DNA from: Sycon ciliatum
Taxonomy: Eukaryota; Porifera; Calcarea; Leucosolenida; Sycettidae
Reading direction: 5' to 3'
NCBI RefSeq assembly: GCF_964019385.1
Contig: NC_088654.1
Location: 17,568,873-17,632,872, forward strand
DNA: 64,000 nt
Part shown: in pieces, positions 30,801 to 40,774 of the stretch
How the letters are laid out: each line of letters begins with the position of its first letter
Position numbering within the stretch: position 1 is the stretch's first letter
The notes under the pieces: model-generated
The model's database searches: none
The model's input: the letters and a program-made list of their open reading frames with translations, nothing else
What the model was told of the DNA's origin: nothing
Program-made: the position numbers and the translations under genes

Positions 30801-31400
30801 ATGTGGAGACACACAGATACGAGAGATTTCGTTCGTTGGATTTCTAATACTGAAGTAGTATAATACAAGTAGGTAGCAGCATAATGCACACAGATCTAGA
30901 GTGCTGAGAGTTGTCGAATGCGGCGAAAGCAGAGTGTAGTAGACACTACTGTACAGGAGTGAAGCAAAGCTGATTTGTTGTAATGCTGCCTGACTGCTTG
31001 CCTGTGTGCAATAATGAGGTGAACTCATAAAACAGTGAGCCGAAAAAAATATGATTAAAAAGCCGATTCACAAACCAGGTAAAGACAGGAAGAGAAGGAA
31101 AGATATGTGCGCATATACCCTGCACCCGTGCACGCACACACACACACAAACACAGAAGGGAGTTGATAGGTGGAGAATTGCGAAAACAGGGGACCCAGTG
31201 TGCCCTCAAGGAGATAAAGAGATAGAGATAGATAGAGAGATATTTTTGGCACAGTATATTCGGCCCTGGTTTAAATATGGCTTTGGAATTTATTTTTCAT
31301 TGCAATCAGGTTCGGCCTCATTTCTCTGTGCTGTGCTAATGAGTCCACAAAGGACGAAACAGTTCTGTCCCCAGATTGGATAGATAGATAGATATAGATG

Positions 31401-31403
<3 letters not shown>

Positions 31404-31491
<88 letters not shown>
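31404..31491. repeat. (GA)44 microsatellite
   Basis: Nearly pure (GA)n, preceded by (GATA)n. Confidence 0.98.
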
Positions 31492-31495
<4 letters not shown>

Positions 31496-32658
31496 GAGAA
31501 AGACATAGGCAGCTGTCTTGGTCATTATCATCCGATGTATTCCGTGTGGCGTAGACCAGGTGTGCATTGAGAATCCTTTCACAAGGCATCGCCATTTAGC
31601 TTCCTGTGTGGCGTCACATCGTTTCCGTGGACTGGTTTAGATTCTTGCCCACGTTTCCATGAGTCCAGCCAATTAATAGCAGCCGAAGCTATATGAATAG
31701 CCAGATTATGTCTTCTTATCTGCTCTGCACTCCATCCGCTTGCATCAGTAAGCAATGCAAACACGTTGTCCCCTGCACAGGCACGTGACTTCTGCAGGGA
31801 ATTCCGGGAGAGCGTAAAGTGGCAGGACGAATTACTGTGAAGTTGCCACATGATCTGAGTACAATCGTAGCACATCAAGTCTTGACACTACTAGTACTTG
31901 TGACATGACCAATTCTGCTATGCTCTAATGCAGACTAGCAATAAGAGGCATTTGTCAGATACTAGTAACCATGAGGTACTGAGATGATTCTCTTCGGCAA
32001 GCCACCCACTCTGCAAAAAAATGCGCCAAAATTAATAATCCGTCATCTGCCTGCTCCAACTTGACTGTCCTCCTGACAAGTGAAAACCGCTGGCGTTGTC
32101 CGGCCATAAACACCATTATTGGCATCAATCCAACGCATTAATCCAACGCCTTCGTTGCTCCTCATCTCTGCAGCTCATACCAATAGGTCTGGCACGTCGA
32201 AAAACTAACATACTCGGAGCTACAAGCTACATTTTCAGAGACAGGGAGTTGCAAATGGCAAGAAACCCAGATTCCCTTCACCTTTGGCATCACGAGCAAT
32301 GACCATTTATCAGCCAGCAATGTTTTACTAGAGCAAAGGCGCTGGCGGGAACAGAAACAGCAACGTTTCTTTCTCAGCAAAAACAAATAAAAAGGAAAGG
32401 AACAAAAAAGGATCAACACCATGTACCAGGGATTCGTCCATACCTGGTACCCAGGCCAGGTGTGTACTACCCCTGGAAAGGCTCTCCCACAGATTGCAGT
32501 ACAAAAGCCACGGCCAAGTGTCCCACTGAGGTGCGGTCGCTTGCCCGGACCGCTGGGACGCGGACACCTACGAAGAGCAGCCTGTGACGTTTATTTTTTA
32601 TGACAGAAAATCCGCAAAAATAGTTGGGCTTGTCCCTTTAGCCTTTCGCGAGCAGGAT

Positions 32659-32702
32659 CAGGGAGTCGTAAAATACCAGTCCTGGTATTTTACGACTCCC
32701 TG
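32659..32702. repeat. Perfect 44-bp palindrome
   Basis: 21-bp arms (CAGGGAGTCGTAAAATACCA...) with a 2-base loop. It has no counterpart in the opposite arm of the enclosing TTAA element, so it is probably a later insertion. Confidence 0.9.
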
Positions 32703-33246
32703 AGGAGGATCAAATCCATGTGCGCAGGCCAAACTGTTTTTGGGTGCGGTTCGAAGATGAGGACGTACTGATGGTGGACCAAGTGATCCAACAGCTGAAG
32801 ACGAGGTTGGCGAACTACTGTCTTGTACTGTCAGTAGGCTCCATGGCAAAGGAAGATAGAGTGTGATGGAGTGTGAGAAGATTAGTCAACATGGCGAGAT
32901 CAGCGAGAGCAGCAAAACCAGCAAAAATCAAACTGACTACATACGTGGAAATTTTTTCAAATAATCGAGAGCAGCAGAAAGCAAAAATACAAACATGAAA
33001 AATACACTTTTTTGTATTCAAATATGTACTCCCAAACATGAAAGAGCCGAAAATCCATTTTCGGAAAACCATGCACTTTCGCCACCACACTTCCGAAAGT
33101 TCGACTACTTTTTCGACTGCTGCCGCCACATTCCGAAAATAATTCCGAAATTCGGAATGCAAAACCTCTCTCTTTCTTCTGGACCCTACTCGAAAAATCG
33201 ATGCACTTCCCCTTTAATACCAAGCAAGGCTTCTGTATATACAGGT

Positions 33247-33510
33247 ATAACCCCCCCAGAGTGTGCAACGCCTGATCCAGCTCTGCATAGGGTCTTGGTC
33301 GAGCGGAATCGGATCTTTGCGTCATAATACCGTACACATCTGAGGGGAACCCGGGGAGTCGCGGGTACTCTTGGATCAAAAACAATGGTGCCCTGCCTCG
33401 AGACCGGCCTTGCGCGGGTGTGAAGTGTACGCATGACATCAGAAGATCCGATTCCGCTCGACCAAGACCCTACACAGAGCTGGATCGGCGTTGCACACTC
33501 TGGGGGGTTA
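33247..33510. mobile_element. Foldback MITE, 67-70-bp arms
   Basis: Left arm 33247-33316 and right arm 33444-33510 are inverted copies (TAACCCCCCCAGAGTG ... GAGCGGAATCGGATCT). The spacer is 127 bp. Confidence 0.85.
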
Positions 33511-33566
33511 TGTACTCTTGCTAATTAAATATAAGCACAGGTCTCCATTACTAGCACAGTCTCTTA

Positions 33567-34003
33567 GGCTGTGTTTACATGAGAAATTTCAACCCGGGTC
33601 GAGTTCAGCCCGGGTTGAAAGTCTGTACGATAGACAAAAGAGGTGAGCGTTTACATGAAGACAGTTGACCCGGGTCAAATACTGATATGCCGCCAAAAGT
33701 CCACTTCTACAGTCCTCTATGGTCACGTGAATCCGTTCGCGCGAAATTTGCATGTGCAGTGCTGTTCAAACCTGGCGCGAGATACGCACAGAAGTACGTT
33801 TGTACGATTTTCTTGACCCGGGTTGGTTTCAACCCTCCCCTTGGGGGGAGGGTTGAAATCAACCCGGGGCGAAATTTCAACCCGGGTCAAGCGCAATGCG
33901 TCATGTAAACGCGCCATTCACTTTGTGCACATGGGGGGTTGAAATCTGACCCGGGTCGAACTCAACCCGGGTTGAAACGCCTCATGTAAACACAGCCTTA
34001 GTC
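33567..34003. mobile_element. Harbinger-like MITE, copy 1
   Basis: Ends GGCTGTGTTTACATGAG and inverted partner, flanked by TTA on both sides, with long subterminal inverted AACCCGGGTTGAAA words. TTA-type 3-bp duplications and GG-starting ends point to the PIF/Harbinger superfamily. No coding capacity. Confidence 0.75.
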
Positions 34004-34011
34004 TTAGGCTG

Positions 34012-34641
34012 TGTTTACATGAGAAATTTCAACCCGGGTCGAGTTCAGCCCGGGTTGAAAGTCTGTACGATAGACAAAAGAGGTGAGCGTTTACATGAAG
34101 ACAGTTGACCCGGGTCAAATACTGATATGCCGCCAAAAGTCCACTTCTACAGTCCTGTATGGTCACGTGAATCCGTTCGCGCGAAATTTGCATCTGGAGT
34201 GCCGTTCAAACCTGGCGCGAGATACGCACAGAAGTACGTTTGTACGATTTTCTTGACCCGGGTTGGTTTCAACCCTCCCCTTGGGGGGAGGGTTGAAATC
34301 AACCCGGGGCGAAATTTCAACCCGGGTCAAGCGCAATGCGTCATGTAAACGCGCCATTCATTTTATGCACATGGCGGGTTGAAATCTGACCCGGGTCGAA
34401 CNNNNNNNNNNNNNNNNNNNNNNNNNNNNNNNNNNNNNNNNNNNNNNNNNNNNNNNNNNNNNNNNNNNNNNNNNNNNNNNNNNNNNNNNNNNNNNNNNNN
34501 NNNNNNNNNNNNNNNNNNNNNNNNNNNNNNNNNNNNNNNNNNNNNNNNNNNNNNNNNNNNNNNNNNNNNNNNNNNNNNNNNNNNNNNNNNNNNNNNNNNN
34601 NTCAACCCGGGTTGAAACGCTTCATGTAAACACAGCCTTAG
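34012..34641. mobile_element. Harbinger-like MITE, copy 2 (contains 200-N gap)
   Basis: Near-identical to copy 1 and placed immediately after it. The 200-N run (34402-34601) sits where copy 1 shows no missing base. Confidence 0.8.
34402..34601. other. Assembly gap (200 N), probably zero length
   Basis: The left flank ends '...gggtcgaac' and the right flank begins 'tcaacccggg'. In copy 1 these are directly adjacent. The palindromic CCCGGG-rich sequence probably broke the assembly. Confidence 0.95.
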
Positions 34642-34812
34642 ACATAAAAAATCAATAGACTGTGTACATGAGAAATTTCAACCCGGGTCGAGTTCAGCCC
34701 GGGTTGAAAGTCTGTACGATAGACAAAAGAGGTGAGCGTTTACATGAAGACAGTTGACCCGGGTCAAATACTGATATGCCGCCAAAAGTCCACTTCTACA
34801 GTCCTGTATGGT

Positions 34813-37800
34813 AGTCTTTGGCACCTATGATCAGGGGATGGCCCACGCCTGGTAAAAAAAAAAAACCAAAAAAAAAAAAAACCAAAAAAAAAAAAACAAT
34901 GAGAAGTTGCGTACAAATCGTGTACAGACTAAACAGACTATGGATTCGAACATAACAAGTGGAAAACCGGAATCCGAGAAAACGATAACATGCAAAATCA
35001 TGAAAAAGTGGGGGGGGGGGTACTGAAGCAGAACAGTAGCCAAACACACCACGGATAGTTACCGAAAGCACTCTGCAGCAGCAAGGACCACAGAAGCATC
35101 AGAGTCAATGACTCTCTGGCGGGCATCTTGAGACCGTGGCCTGCGGTGACCACGGAGGCTGGCATTGGAGGCACGAACAAGAGAAAAGGAAACCCTTGAC
35201 CTAATAAAGGCAAGAAGTGAGGAGAAGGGCTCCTTTCTCTTGTCGGCGAGCATAGAGGCGACACGCTTGAAAAAAGCGGAGGCGGACTTGCCGTAGCCGC
35301 CGGAAGCACTGAACACAATGGGAGAAAAAGACGCGTGTTCAACTTCCCGGACGCGTTCTTCGTACGCGCGCCTTTTCTCGGCCTCATGCTTCCGGTAGGT
35401 GGCTGTGATGGACTGTTGGCGGTTGGAGCGGGCGTGCGGGTTGAATACCCGGATGTCCAGTAGTGCCCGTTCGAAACGTCCACCCCAGACACCCGATGCG
35501 GCCACATCCAGGCGGGCACCATCCTCGGAGATGGCGGAGCGGTGACGGAAGGTCTCACCGGTTAGCGGCTGGAGATGTGGCTCGACCTGGACATCATGGG
35601 CCACTTCACGTAGGAGAGATGCGGTGAGATCCCGAAGGTCATTATGCCGCATGGCGGGGTAGCCACCAGTTGGGCAAGACAGCGCGTGTTCCGGTGAAAA
35701 CGCTTTGCCGCACACACATTCTGTTGGCAGGCCTGGAGGGGTCCAACCATACCGTAGGCAGAGAGCGTCCCAGAACGCCTGCTTGTGTAGGTTGAAACCA
35801 TACTGACGAAGGGGCCGACAGGTCAACCAGCTGGAGGCGCCCTTTTCAGCAGCAAGATTCAGGGTGCGCTCTGTGGTGCTGGTGGAGGTGGCAATGACCG
35901 AGGCAACCGCTTCCTTCGCCAGGCGCCGGGACTGGGAAACAATCTCTGCCTTCGCTGTGATGGTGGCAGCTGGGACGCCTTCTGCTGACTGATCTTGCTG
36001 GAGGATCTTCTGCACGAGAGACTTGGTAATATGCATAGAGTCCTGGAACTGGGAGGCAAGGGAGGATGGGTTGACGATCCCAAGCCCTCCGTCCCTGCAC
36101 GGTAGGGCCAGCATGGCACGCTCGATGTCTCCTGGCGGGACGCGGTTGATGATGGCAGGGATGAATTTGGTACGGATTCTTTCCTCCAAAGGTGCGAGCA
36201 GGTCGGCCGTATTTGGCACTGTCCGGGCGACAAAGGACCACTGATGGCGAACTCCCTGGCCGAAGGCAGCAAATGCCGCTTGTGGTTGGGTGCGGGCGAA
36301 CTCAGCCAGAACATCCACTTCGCGACACCACTCATCCACCTTGCCTGACACATATGCCGAACAGAATGTTCGTGATCCGAGGACGGCCCCTAGGTGGCGA
36401 CACCCATCCGACCGGATGTCTATGCTGGAGTCCTGGAAGATTTCCCTGGCTCGATCTAAGCACTCGGGCTTCACCAAAAGTATCGACTTTTTGGCGTTGA
36501 TGTAGTATCCATAGGATGGACCTTCTTCTTCCAGGATGGACCACCACTTATGAAGCCTGGTGAGAGTGCTTGCTGCTGTGGAATCATCTGCGAACCACGC
36601 TTGTACGGCTTTGCTAGAGGCAGCACGACGGATGAGAGGCACGGTGCCCAACGCATACATTGCCATTGCGAGCGGATCGCCTTGTGTAGTTCCTTCACAG
36701 GAGAGAATGGTCTCGCCACCGACGAACAGCCGGGATGGGGACCGGTACGTATTGACGATGGTGGTGGAGAATTCTGGGCACAGATGCTGGATGTTGCGAA
36801 TGCATACGTTGCGGTTGATACGATTGAACGCATTTGATGCATCGGCTAGGAGCACGGCCTCAGTGTCGTCTTGTGCGAATGCGGATCGCATAGCGTGGAT
36901 GGCTGCTTCGATGCCGCTCTGTTGACCTGCACACAGTTGGAGGCACCCTGTGGCTTGCTGAATTGCTGGGCCTACTACCATCAATATGGCCTTGCCGATA
37001 ACACGTCGGACGACCTCACCAATTCCGATGGGCCGAACTCCGGGTTGCTTGTCTAATGGGATCAGCCTGCAGGCGGTATAGGCCTCAAGGGAGGAAGGGT
37101 CGATGGCAGTGGTCGCTATGCGACGGGCACACAGGGCGAGCGCATCGCAGAGAGCATCAGAGGCACTATGGAAGGACGAACAGATTCTTCGCCAGCCATT
37201 GGCGTCCATGCCTGAGGGTCCGGCCGCACCGTTGGTATTGAGGACTGATTTCATGATGGCCTCTCTCGTGATGGCTGAGAACATGATGGCATGTGGTTGT
37301 TCGGGAGGTATTCCCGGTATAAGCACTGCCTCATGGAGTGGCTCACCCGGAGGGTGCTTGGAGATGAGGACCTCTCGGACTGATTGACCGTCAATGATGT
37401 CGTTCAGGGAGTGCGAGCCCGTGGATGATTCTTGGGAGAGCATTCGAACCGCTGCTCCGGTCTTCCCTGCAGTGATCAGTGATGCGAAGTTGCGTGCGTC
37501 ATTTCCCTGACTAGCTGGGGTGGGACGGGTGGAGGATTTACCGGCGTCGAGTTGCTCCTGAATTGTTCGGGCTTCCCGTATTAGCTCGTCCACGTTTCCG
37601 GCATTCCACAGTGGCAATCGGCGGTTGAGACAGTCCAGGTGTTCTTGCCGGCTGTTGGCTCCGTATGGCTTCTGCAAGATTAGTTGTGTGGCTGTCATGG
37701 CTCCCTTGATGGCATAGCCTTCACCTGCACCCTCTTGCCCGAAGCGCCTGAAAAGTTGGGCTAACAGTAACACAAACTGCGCCCCGACGGCTCCGGAGGG

Positions 37801-38791
37801 CACGAGAAACAGGTTTGGGCGGAAATGCACTACCTCTTCATATGCGGCGGAGAGTACTTGCTGGGTGTCCGCTACGGAAAGGTTCCCCAATTTCAGGTCA
37901 CAGTTTGCAGGTGTGTACTGTGGGAGTTCATGGGCCCTAGTGTTAGTGTCTGGAGTGGCTCCACTGGTGTTGTTTGAGTGCCCTACATCGCTCTCATCCA
38001 GGGTGGCTAGCAACTCGGCATCCAGGGTTTGACTGGACATTACAGTGGGGTGAGCAGCCTGTGTGCTGTGTGTGGCCTCAGTCACCTCAGTGAGTAAGCG
38101 TTGGGCACGAGCTGCATTGCTCAGGAGACATGTAGGCTGCGCAGCTGCTGGGGAACACTGGGTGTGTTGTGTGTTGCATGATTGGATCTCTGTGCTCTGG
38201 GGCGTTGGTGATGGACGCTCGGGGATTGAATCGGTCTGGCTGTCCTCATTTGCTGACCCGTGCAGATGACGATCGAGCAGGTCCCATGCATGTTGTTGGG
38301 TGTTCGAAACTACGGTAGATGTACGGCTCGTAGCTTGGTCTTCCGAACGATCAAGCAGGTCCCATGCATGTTGCTGGGAGTTCGAAACTACGGTACTCGT
38401 ACTACGACTCGTTCCTGCATCTGCTGTCTGGTGGGCAGTCGCGGGGACAGGCCCAGGTGATCTGGGAACGTGACGTGCCGTTTGAACTCCTACGAGTACG
38501 GGGCTGCGAAAGGCGGGCGGTGGCGACGCCGGAGACGCGGCTGGAGAAGGATTGTTTCGGCAGCGGTTTTTCTGAGCAGGGCAGCAATTCCGGCATTTAC
38601 GTCCACTCTTCACACAGACACAGCCAACACAGGAGCCATTGCCATTGCACCGGCAACACTGAGGGCCTCCCTGCATGGCGTGTGCTGTCCAAGCTGATGC
38701 TTGAGGTGCGCAGCACGAGAATCTGGCCCAGAACTCAGTACAAATCCGACAGCTCCACAATCCGAGACCGTCGAGTTCTGCACATTTTCCC
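34813..38791 (-). mobile_element. Restriction-endonuclease-type LINE, full insertion
   Basis: Bounded by the 12-bp target duplication gtcctgtatggt (34801-34812 and 38792-38803). The uninterrupted target is visible in MITE copies 1 and 2. The 3' UTR (34813-35058) ends in a 45-base block read as ACCAGGCGTGGGCCATCCCC and following; T-rich tracts precede it and there is no poly(A). The 5' end abuts the open frame with no 5' UTR, so the copy is probably 5'-truncated. Confidence 0.9.
35059..38676 (-). CDS. LINE polyprotein: Cys-rich N-terminus, RT, restriction-like endonuclease
   Basis: Intact frame; the first ATG is at 38676, and the open frame extends upstream to the insertion boundary (38791) without a stop. 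Numbering residues from the TTG codon at 38760: a CXC-like cysteine cluster at 35-67 (CCRCNGNGSCVGCVCV); a duplicated motif TSTVVSN(S/T)QQHAWDLLDR at 121-138 and 147-164; reverse transcriptase with RPIGIGEVVRRVIGK (576-590), catalytic D in LLADASNAFNRI (637-648), EGTTQGDPLAMA (689-700) and FADD (723-726); a CCHC knuckle CVCGKAFSPEHALSC (1015-1029); and a PD-(D/E)XK-like core RLDVAASG ... LLDIRV (1083-1104) with YRKHE (1122-1126). It copies its RNA at a nicked target site. The uninterrupted frame suggests recent activity. Confidence 0.85.
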   Translation of the reverse strand: MQGGPQCCRCNGNGSCVGCVCVKSGRKCRNCCPAQKNRCRNNPSPAASPASPPPAFRSPVLVGVQTARHVPRSPGPVPATAHQTADAGTSRSTSTVVSNSQQHAWDLLDRSEDQATSRTSTVVSNTQQHAWDLLDRHLHGSANEDSQTDSIPERPSPTPQSTEIQSCNTQHTQCSPAAAQPTCLLSNAARAQRLLTEVTEATHSTQAAHPTVMSSQTLDAELLATLDESDVGHSNNTSGATPDTNTRAHELPQYTPANCDLKLGNLSVADTQQVLSAAYEEVVHFRPNLFLVPSGAVGAQFVLLLAQLFRRFGQEGAGEGYAIKGAMTATQLILQKPYGANSRQEHLDCLNRRLPLWNAGNVDELIREARTIQEQLDAGKSSTRPTPASQGNDARNFASLITAGKTGAAVRMLSQESSTGSHSLNDIIDGQSVREVLISKHPPGEPLHEAVLIPGIPPEQPHAIMFSAITREAIMKSVLNTNGAAGPSGMDANGWRRICSSFHSASDALCDALALCARRIATTAIDPSSLEAYTACRLIPLDKQPGVRPIGIGEVVRRVIGKAILMVVGPAIQQATGCLQLCAGQQSGIEAAIHAMRSAFAQDDTEAVLLADASNAFNRINRNVCIRNIQHLCPEFSTTIVNTYRSPSRLFVGGETILSCEGTTQGDPLAMAMYALGTVPLIRRAASSKAVQAWFADDSTAASTLTRLHKWWSILEEEGPSYGYYINAKKSILLVKPECLDRAREIFQDSSIDIRSDGCRHLGAVLGSRTFCSAYVSGKVDEWCREVDVLAEFARTQPQAAFAAFGQGVRHQWSFVARTVPNTADLLAPLEERIRTKFIPAIINRVPPGDIERAMLALPCRDGGLGIVNPSSLASQFQDSMHITKSLVQKILQQDQSAEGVPAATITAKAEIVSQSRRLAKEAVASVIATSTSTTERTLNLAAEKGASSWLTCRPLRQYGFNLHKQAFWDALCLRYGWTPPGLPTECVCGKAFSPEHALSCPTGGYPAMRHNDLRDLTASLLREVAHDVQVEPHLQPLTGETFRHRSAISEDGARLDVAASGVWGGRFERALLDIRVFNPHARSNRQQSITATYRKHEAEKRRAYEERVREVEHASFSPIVFSASGGYGKSASAFFKRVASMLADKRKEPFSSLLAFIRSRVSFSLVRASNASLRGHRRPRSQDARQRVIDSDASVVLAAAECFR

Positions 38792-39382
38792 GTCCTGTAT
38801 GGTCACGTGAATCTGTTCGCGCGAAATTTGCATCTGCAGTGCCGTTCAAACCTGGCGCGAGATACGCACAGAAGTACGTTTGTACGATTTTCTTGACCCG
38901 GGTTGATTTCAACCCGGGTCAAGTGCAATGCGTCATTAAATGACGCATTTTTATGCACATGGCGGGTTGAAATCTGACCCGGGTCGAACTCAACCCGGGT
39001 TGAAACGCCTCATGTAAACACCGCCTAATACTAGCACACTGTGAGCACCTTTCGAAACATCTTTCGAAACTATTATTAGCACGGTATTGGTGGAAATCAA
39101 TGCTGCATGCATGATATCTATAGTAGCATGTATTTCTTCTTGCTCTGTATGGATGTATTGGTTGAAAAAATATAAGCTCAGTCTCCAATATAAGCGCGGT
39201 CTCCAATATTAGCGCGGGGTAGAGGGGTGTTGAAAAAATATAAGCACTCGTATGTTGCCGCGTAACGCAGGGGGGTGCAGCGTAACGCGCGACCAGGCTA
39301 GTGCGACAAATTTTCGTTGACTCGGTTGAGTTCGTAACGCGCGTCCGGCGGGGTGCGGCGATCTTTTCATTGCATGCAGTTT

Positions 39383-39492
39383 GCAAAAAATGATGCGGCA
39401 ATAGCAAAAAAATGATGCGGCAATAGCAAAAAAATGATGCGGCAATAGCAAAAAAGTGATGCGGCAATAGCAAAAAAAAGGACTGCGGCAAT
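39383..39492. repeat. 22-23-bp minisatellite, five units
   Basis: Unit ATGATGCGGCAATAGCAAAAA, repeated with length variation in the A run. No spacers, so not a CRISPR-like array. Confidence 0.9.
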
Positions 39493-39624
39493 ATAGAAAC
39501 CTGCGTAACGGCTCCTGTGCGACTTTGCATGTAAACGCCCTGCGTGCGGCAAACATGTGCCAATGTAACGCCAATGTAACGCTTCATGGCCTCACTGCGG
39601 CAACATAATAATTATTGCCAGTAC

Positions 39625-39658
39625 CAAGAGTACATAACCACTGGGTTATGTACTCTTG
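39625..39658. mobile_element. 34-bp palindrome with 7-bp TSD
   Basis: Arms CAAGAGTACATAACC / GGTTATGTACTCTTG with a 4-base loop, flanked by the direct repeat ccagtac (39618-39624 and 39659-39665). Same termini as the palindrome at 44933-44968. Confidence 0.7.
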
Positions 39659-39723
39659 CCAGTACGGTAGTAAGTATGTGGGGCCAGCAGTAGATCTACT
39701 ATGTACTCAGTCAGTGCCGGGAG

Positions 39724-39754
39724 TGGCAGAGTGCAACGAAGTTGCACTCTGCCA
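39724..39754. repeat. 31-bp perfect hairpin
   Basis: Arms TGGCAGAGTGCAAC / GTTGCACTCTGCCA, 3-base loop. No clear flanking duplication. Confidence 0.8.
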
Positions 39755-39756
39755 AG

Positions 39757-39905
39757 TACGAGAAATTTCAACCCGGGTCGAGTTCAGCCCGGGTTGAAAG
39801 TCTGTACGATAGACAAAAGATCAAAGAGGTGAGCGTTTATATGAAGACAGTTGACATGACCCGGGTCAAATACTGATATGCCGCCAGAAGTCCACTCTCC
39901 AACGT
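39757..39905. mobile_element. Harbinger-like MITE, copy 4, left fragment
   Basis: Matches the first 150 bases of copies 1-3 with small insertions, then ends. No right terminus found. Confidence 0.8.
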
Positions 39906-40009
39906 CCAATGTACAACGCTACATTTTTGAACAAACTCAGAGAGCTAGAGAGAGAGGGAGAGAGAGTCCGGAGATTCATTTATTTCACTTCCAAACAGAG
40001 TGCAAGGTT

Positions 40010-40669
40010 CGATGGACTTCTCGTGTGCTCTGGATGGCAGTCATGAGTCAGTCAAGTGAGAATATTATATTATATTTTAAAAGTCAAGTCGGCAGGAATA
40101 GCGCAAGCTCCCATGTAGAGAGGAGCACTCTGAACACACATTCCCGAAGTATCGCCGAAGTCGCACCAACCTCTTCTTCACATTGTCCCCGTCGCGGGCT
40201 TGCGAAATACAGTACGTCATGGTTTGGAGGCAACAACGTTGGGAATGGCCTGGACCTCAGCGTTTCTTCAGCCCTTCCATGAGTACCTCCATGAGCGACA
40301 CTCTCACACTGCTATCTGGTGTTCACGAGGTGTTGTCGCGCTGGAAACGGAGCGTCTCTGTAAGTTTGTAACCCTGGTGATGTTTGTGCCTGGAGAGCAC
40401 TATAAGTGGTGCTCCTCAGCCTACTCAAGCTCAACTGATGAGGGGTGATTTCCGCGAAACACTGTGTATTGAACAGGGAGTGGTGCTTTCTTGCAGGTTT
40501 GCCGAGTGGAAGGTTCGATGGACTTCTCGTGTGCTCTGGATGGCAGTCGTGAGTCAGTCAAGTGAGAATTCAAGTCGGCAGGAATAGCGCAATCTTCAAT
40601 GACTATGTAGGAAGCAACACACAATTCCCCAAGTATCGCCGAAGTCGCACCAACCTCTTCTTCGTGAAC
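40010..40669. repeat. Dispersed repeat related to 10718-11062
   Basis: Two direct blocks share 'ggttcgatggacttctcgtg' and 'ctggatggcagtc-tgagtcagtcaagtgagaat' with the 10.8-kb element. The stretch 40370-40500 matches its interior in opposite orientation. Confidence 0.7.
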
Positions 40670-40774
40670 TTAGGGACCATCGCAAAAGTTCGCAGAACTG
40701 AGCCCCCGAAACGAAGACCGTGAGTTTCGGGCCTGACCCCCCTCCCTCCCCCCTCAAACGAAACGACAGTCACA

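Larger units (their letters stand above)
26251..33213. mobile_element. TTAA-flanked composite (piggyBac-like), 6.96 kb
   Basis: A 42-bp identical inverted terminus beginning AGGGGAAGTGCATCG, with TTAA immediately outside both ends (26247-26250, 33214-33217), the piggyBac target signature. Inward, the arms continue as diverged inverted copies: about 27179-28340 against 31590-33170. The left arm is interrupted by a nested foldback (about 26293-27178). The loop holds an RTE-like LINE fragment and microsatellites. No piggyBac transposase domain recognised. Confidence 0.65.
34659..39028. mobile_element. Harbinger-like MITE, copy 3, split by a LINE
   Basis: Left part 34659-34812 and right part 38792-39028 together make one MITE copy, interrupted by the 3.98-kb LINE and its 12-bp duplication. 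The right part lacks the internal 'cctccccttggggg' segment of copies 1 and 2. Confidence 0.85.

Noticed and set aside
32652-32710. 7-bp target duplication around the 44-bp palindrome at 32659
   Set aside because: The flanks gcaggat and aggagga do not match, unlike the two palindromes at 39625 and 44933.
36023-37387. Several 60-120-codon frames on the + strand
   Set aside because: Antisense shadows of the LINE polyprotein, which has the recognised RT motifs.
39383-39492. CRISPR-like array
   Set aside because: The units are contiguous with no unique spacers, in a eukaryotic genome; it is a minisatellite.
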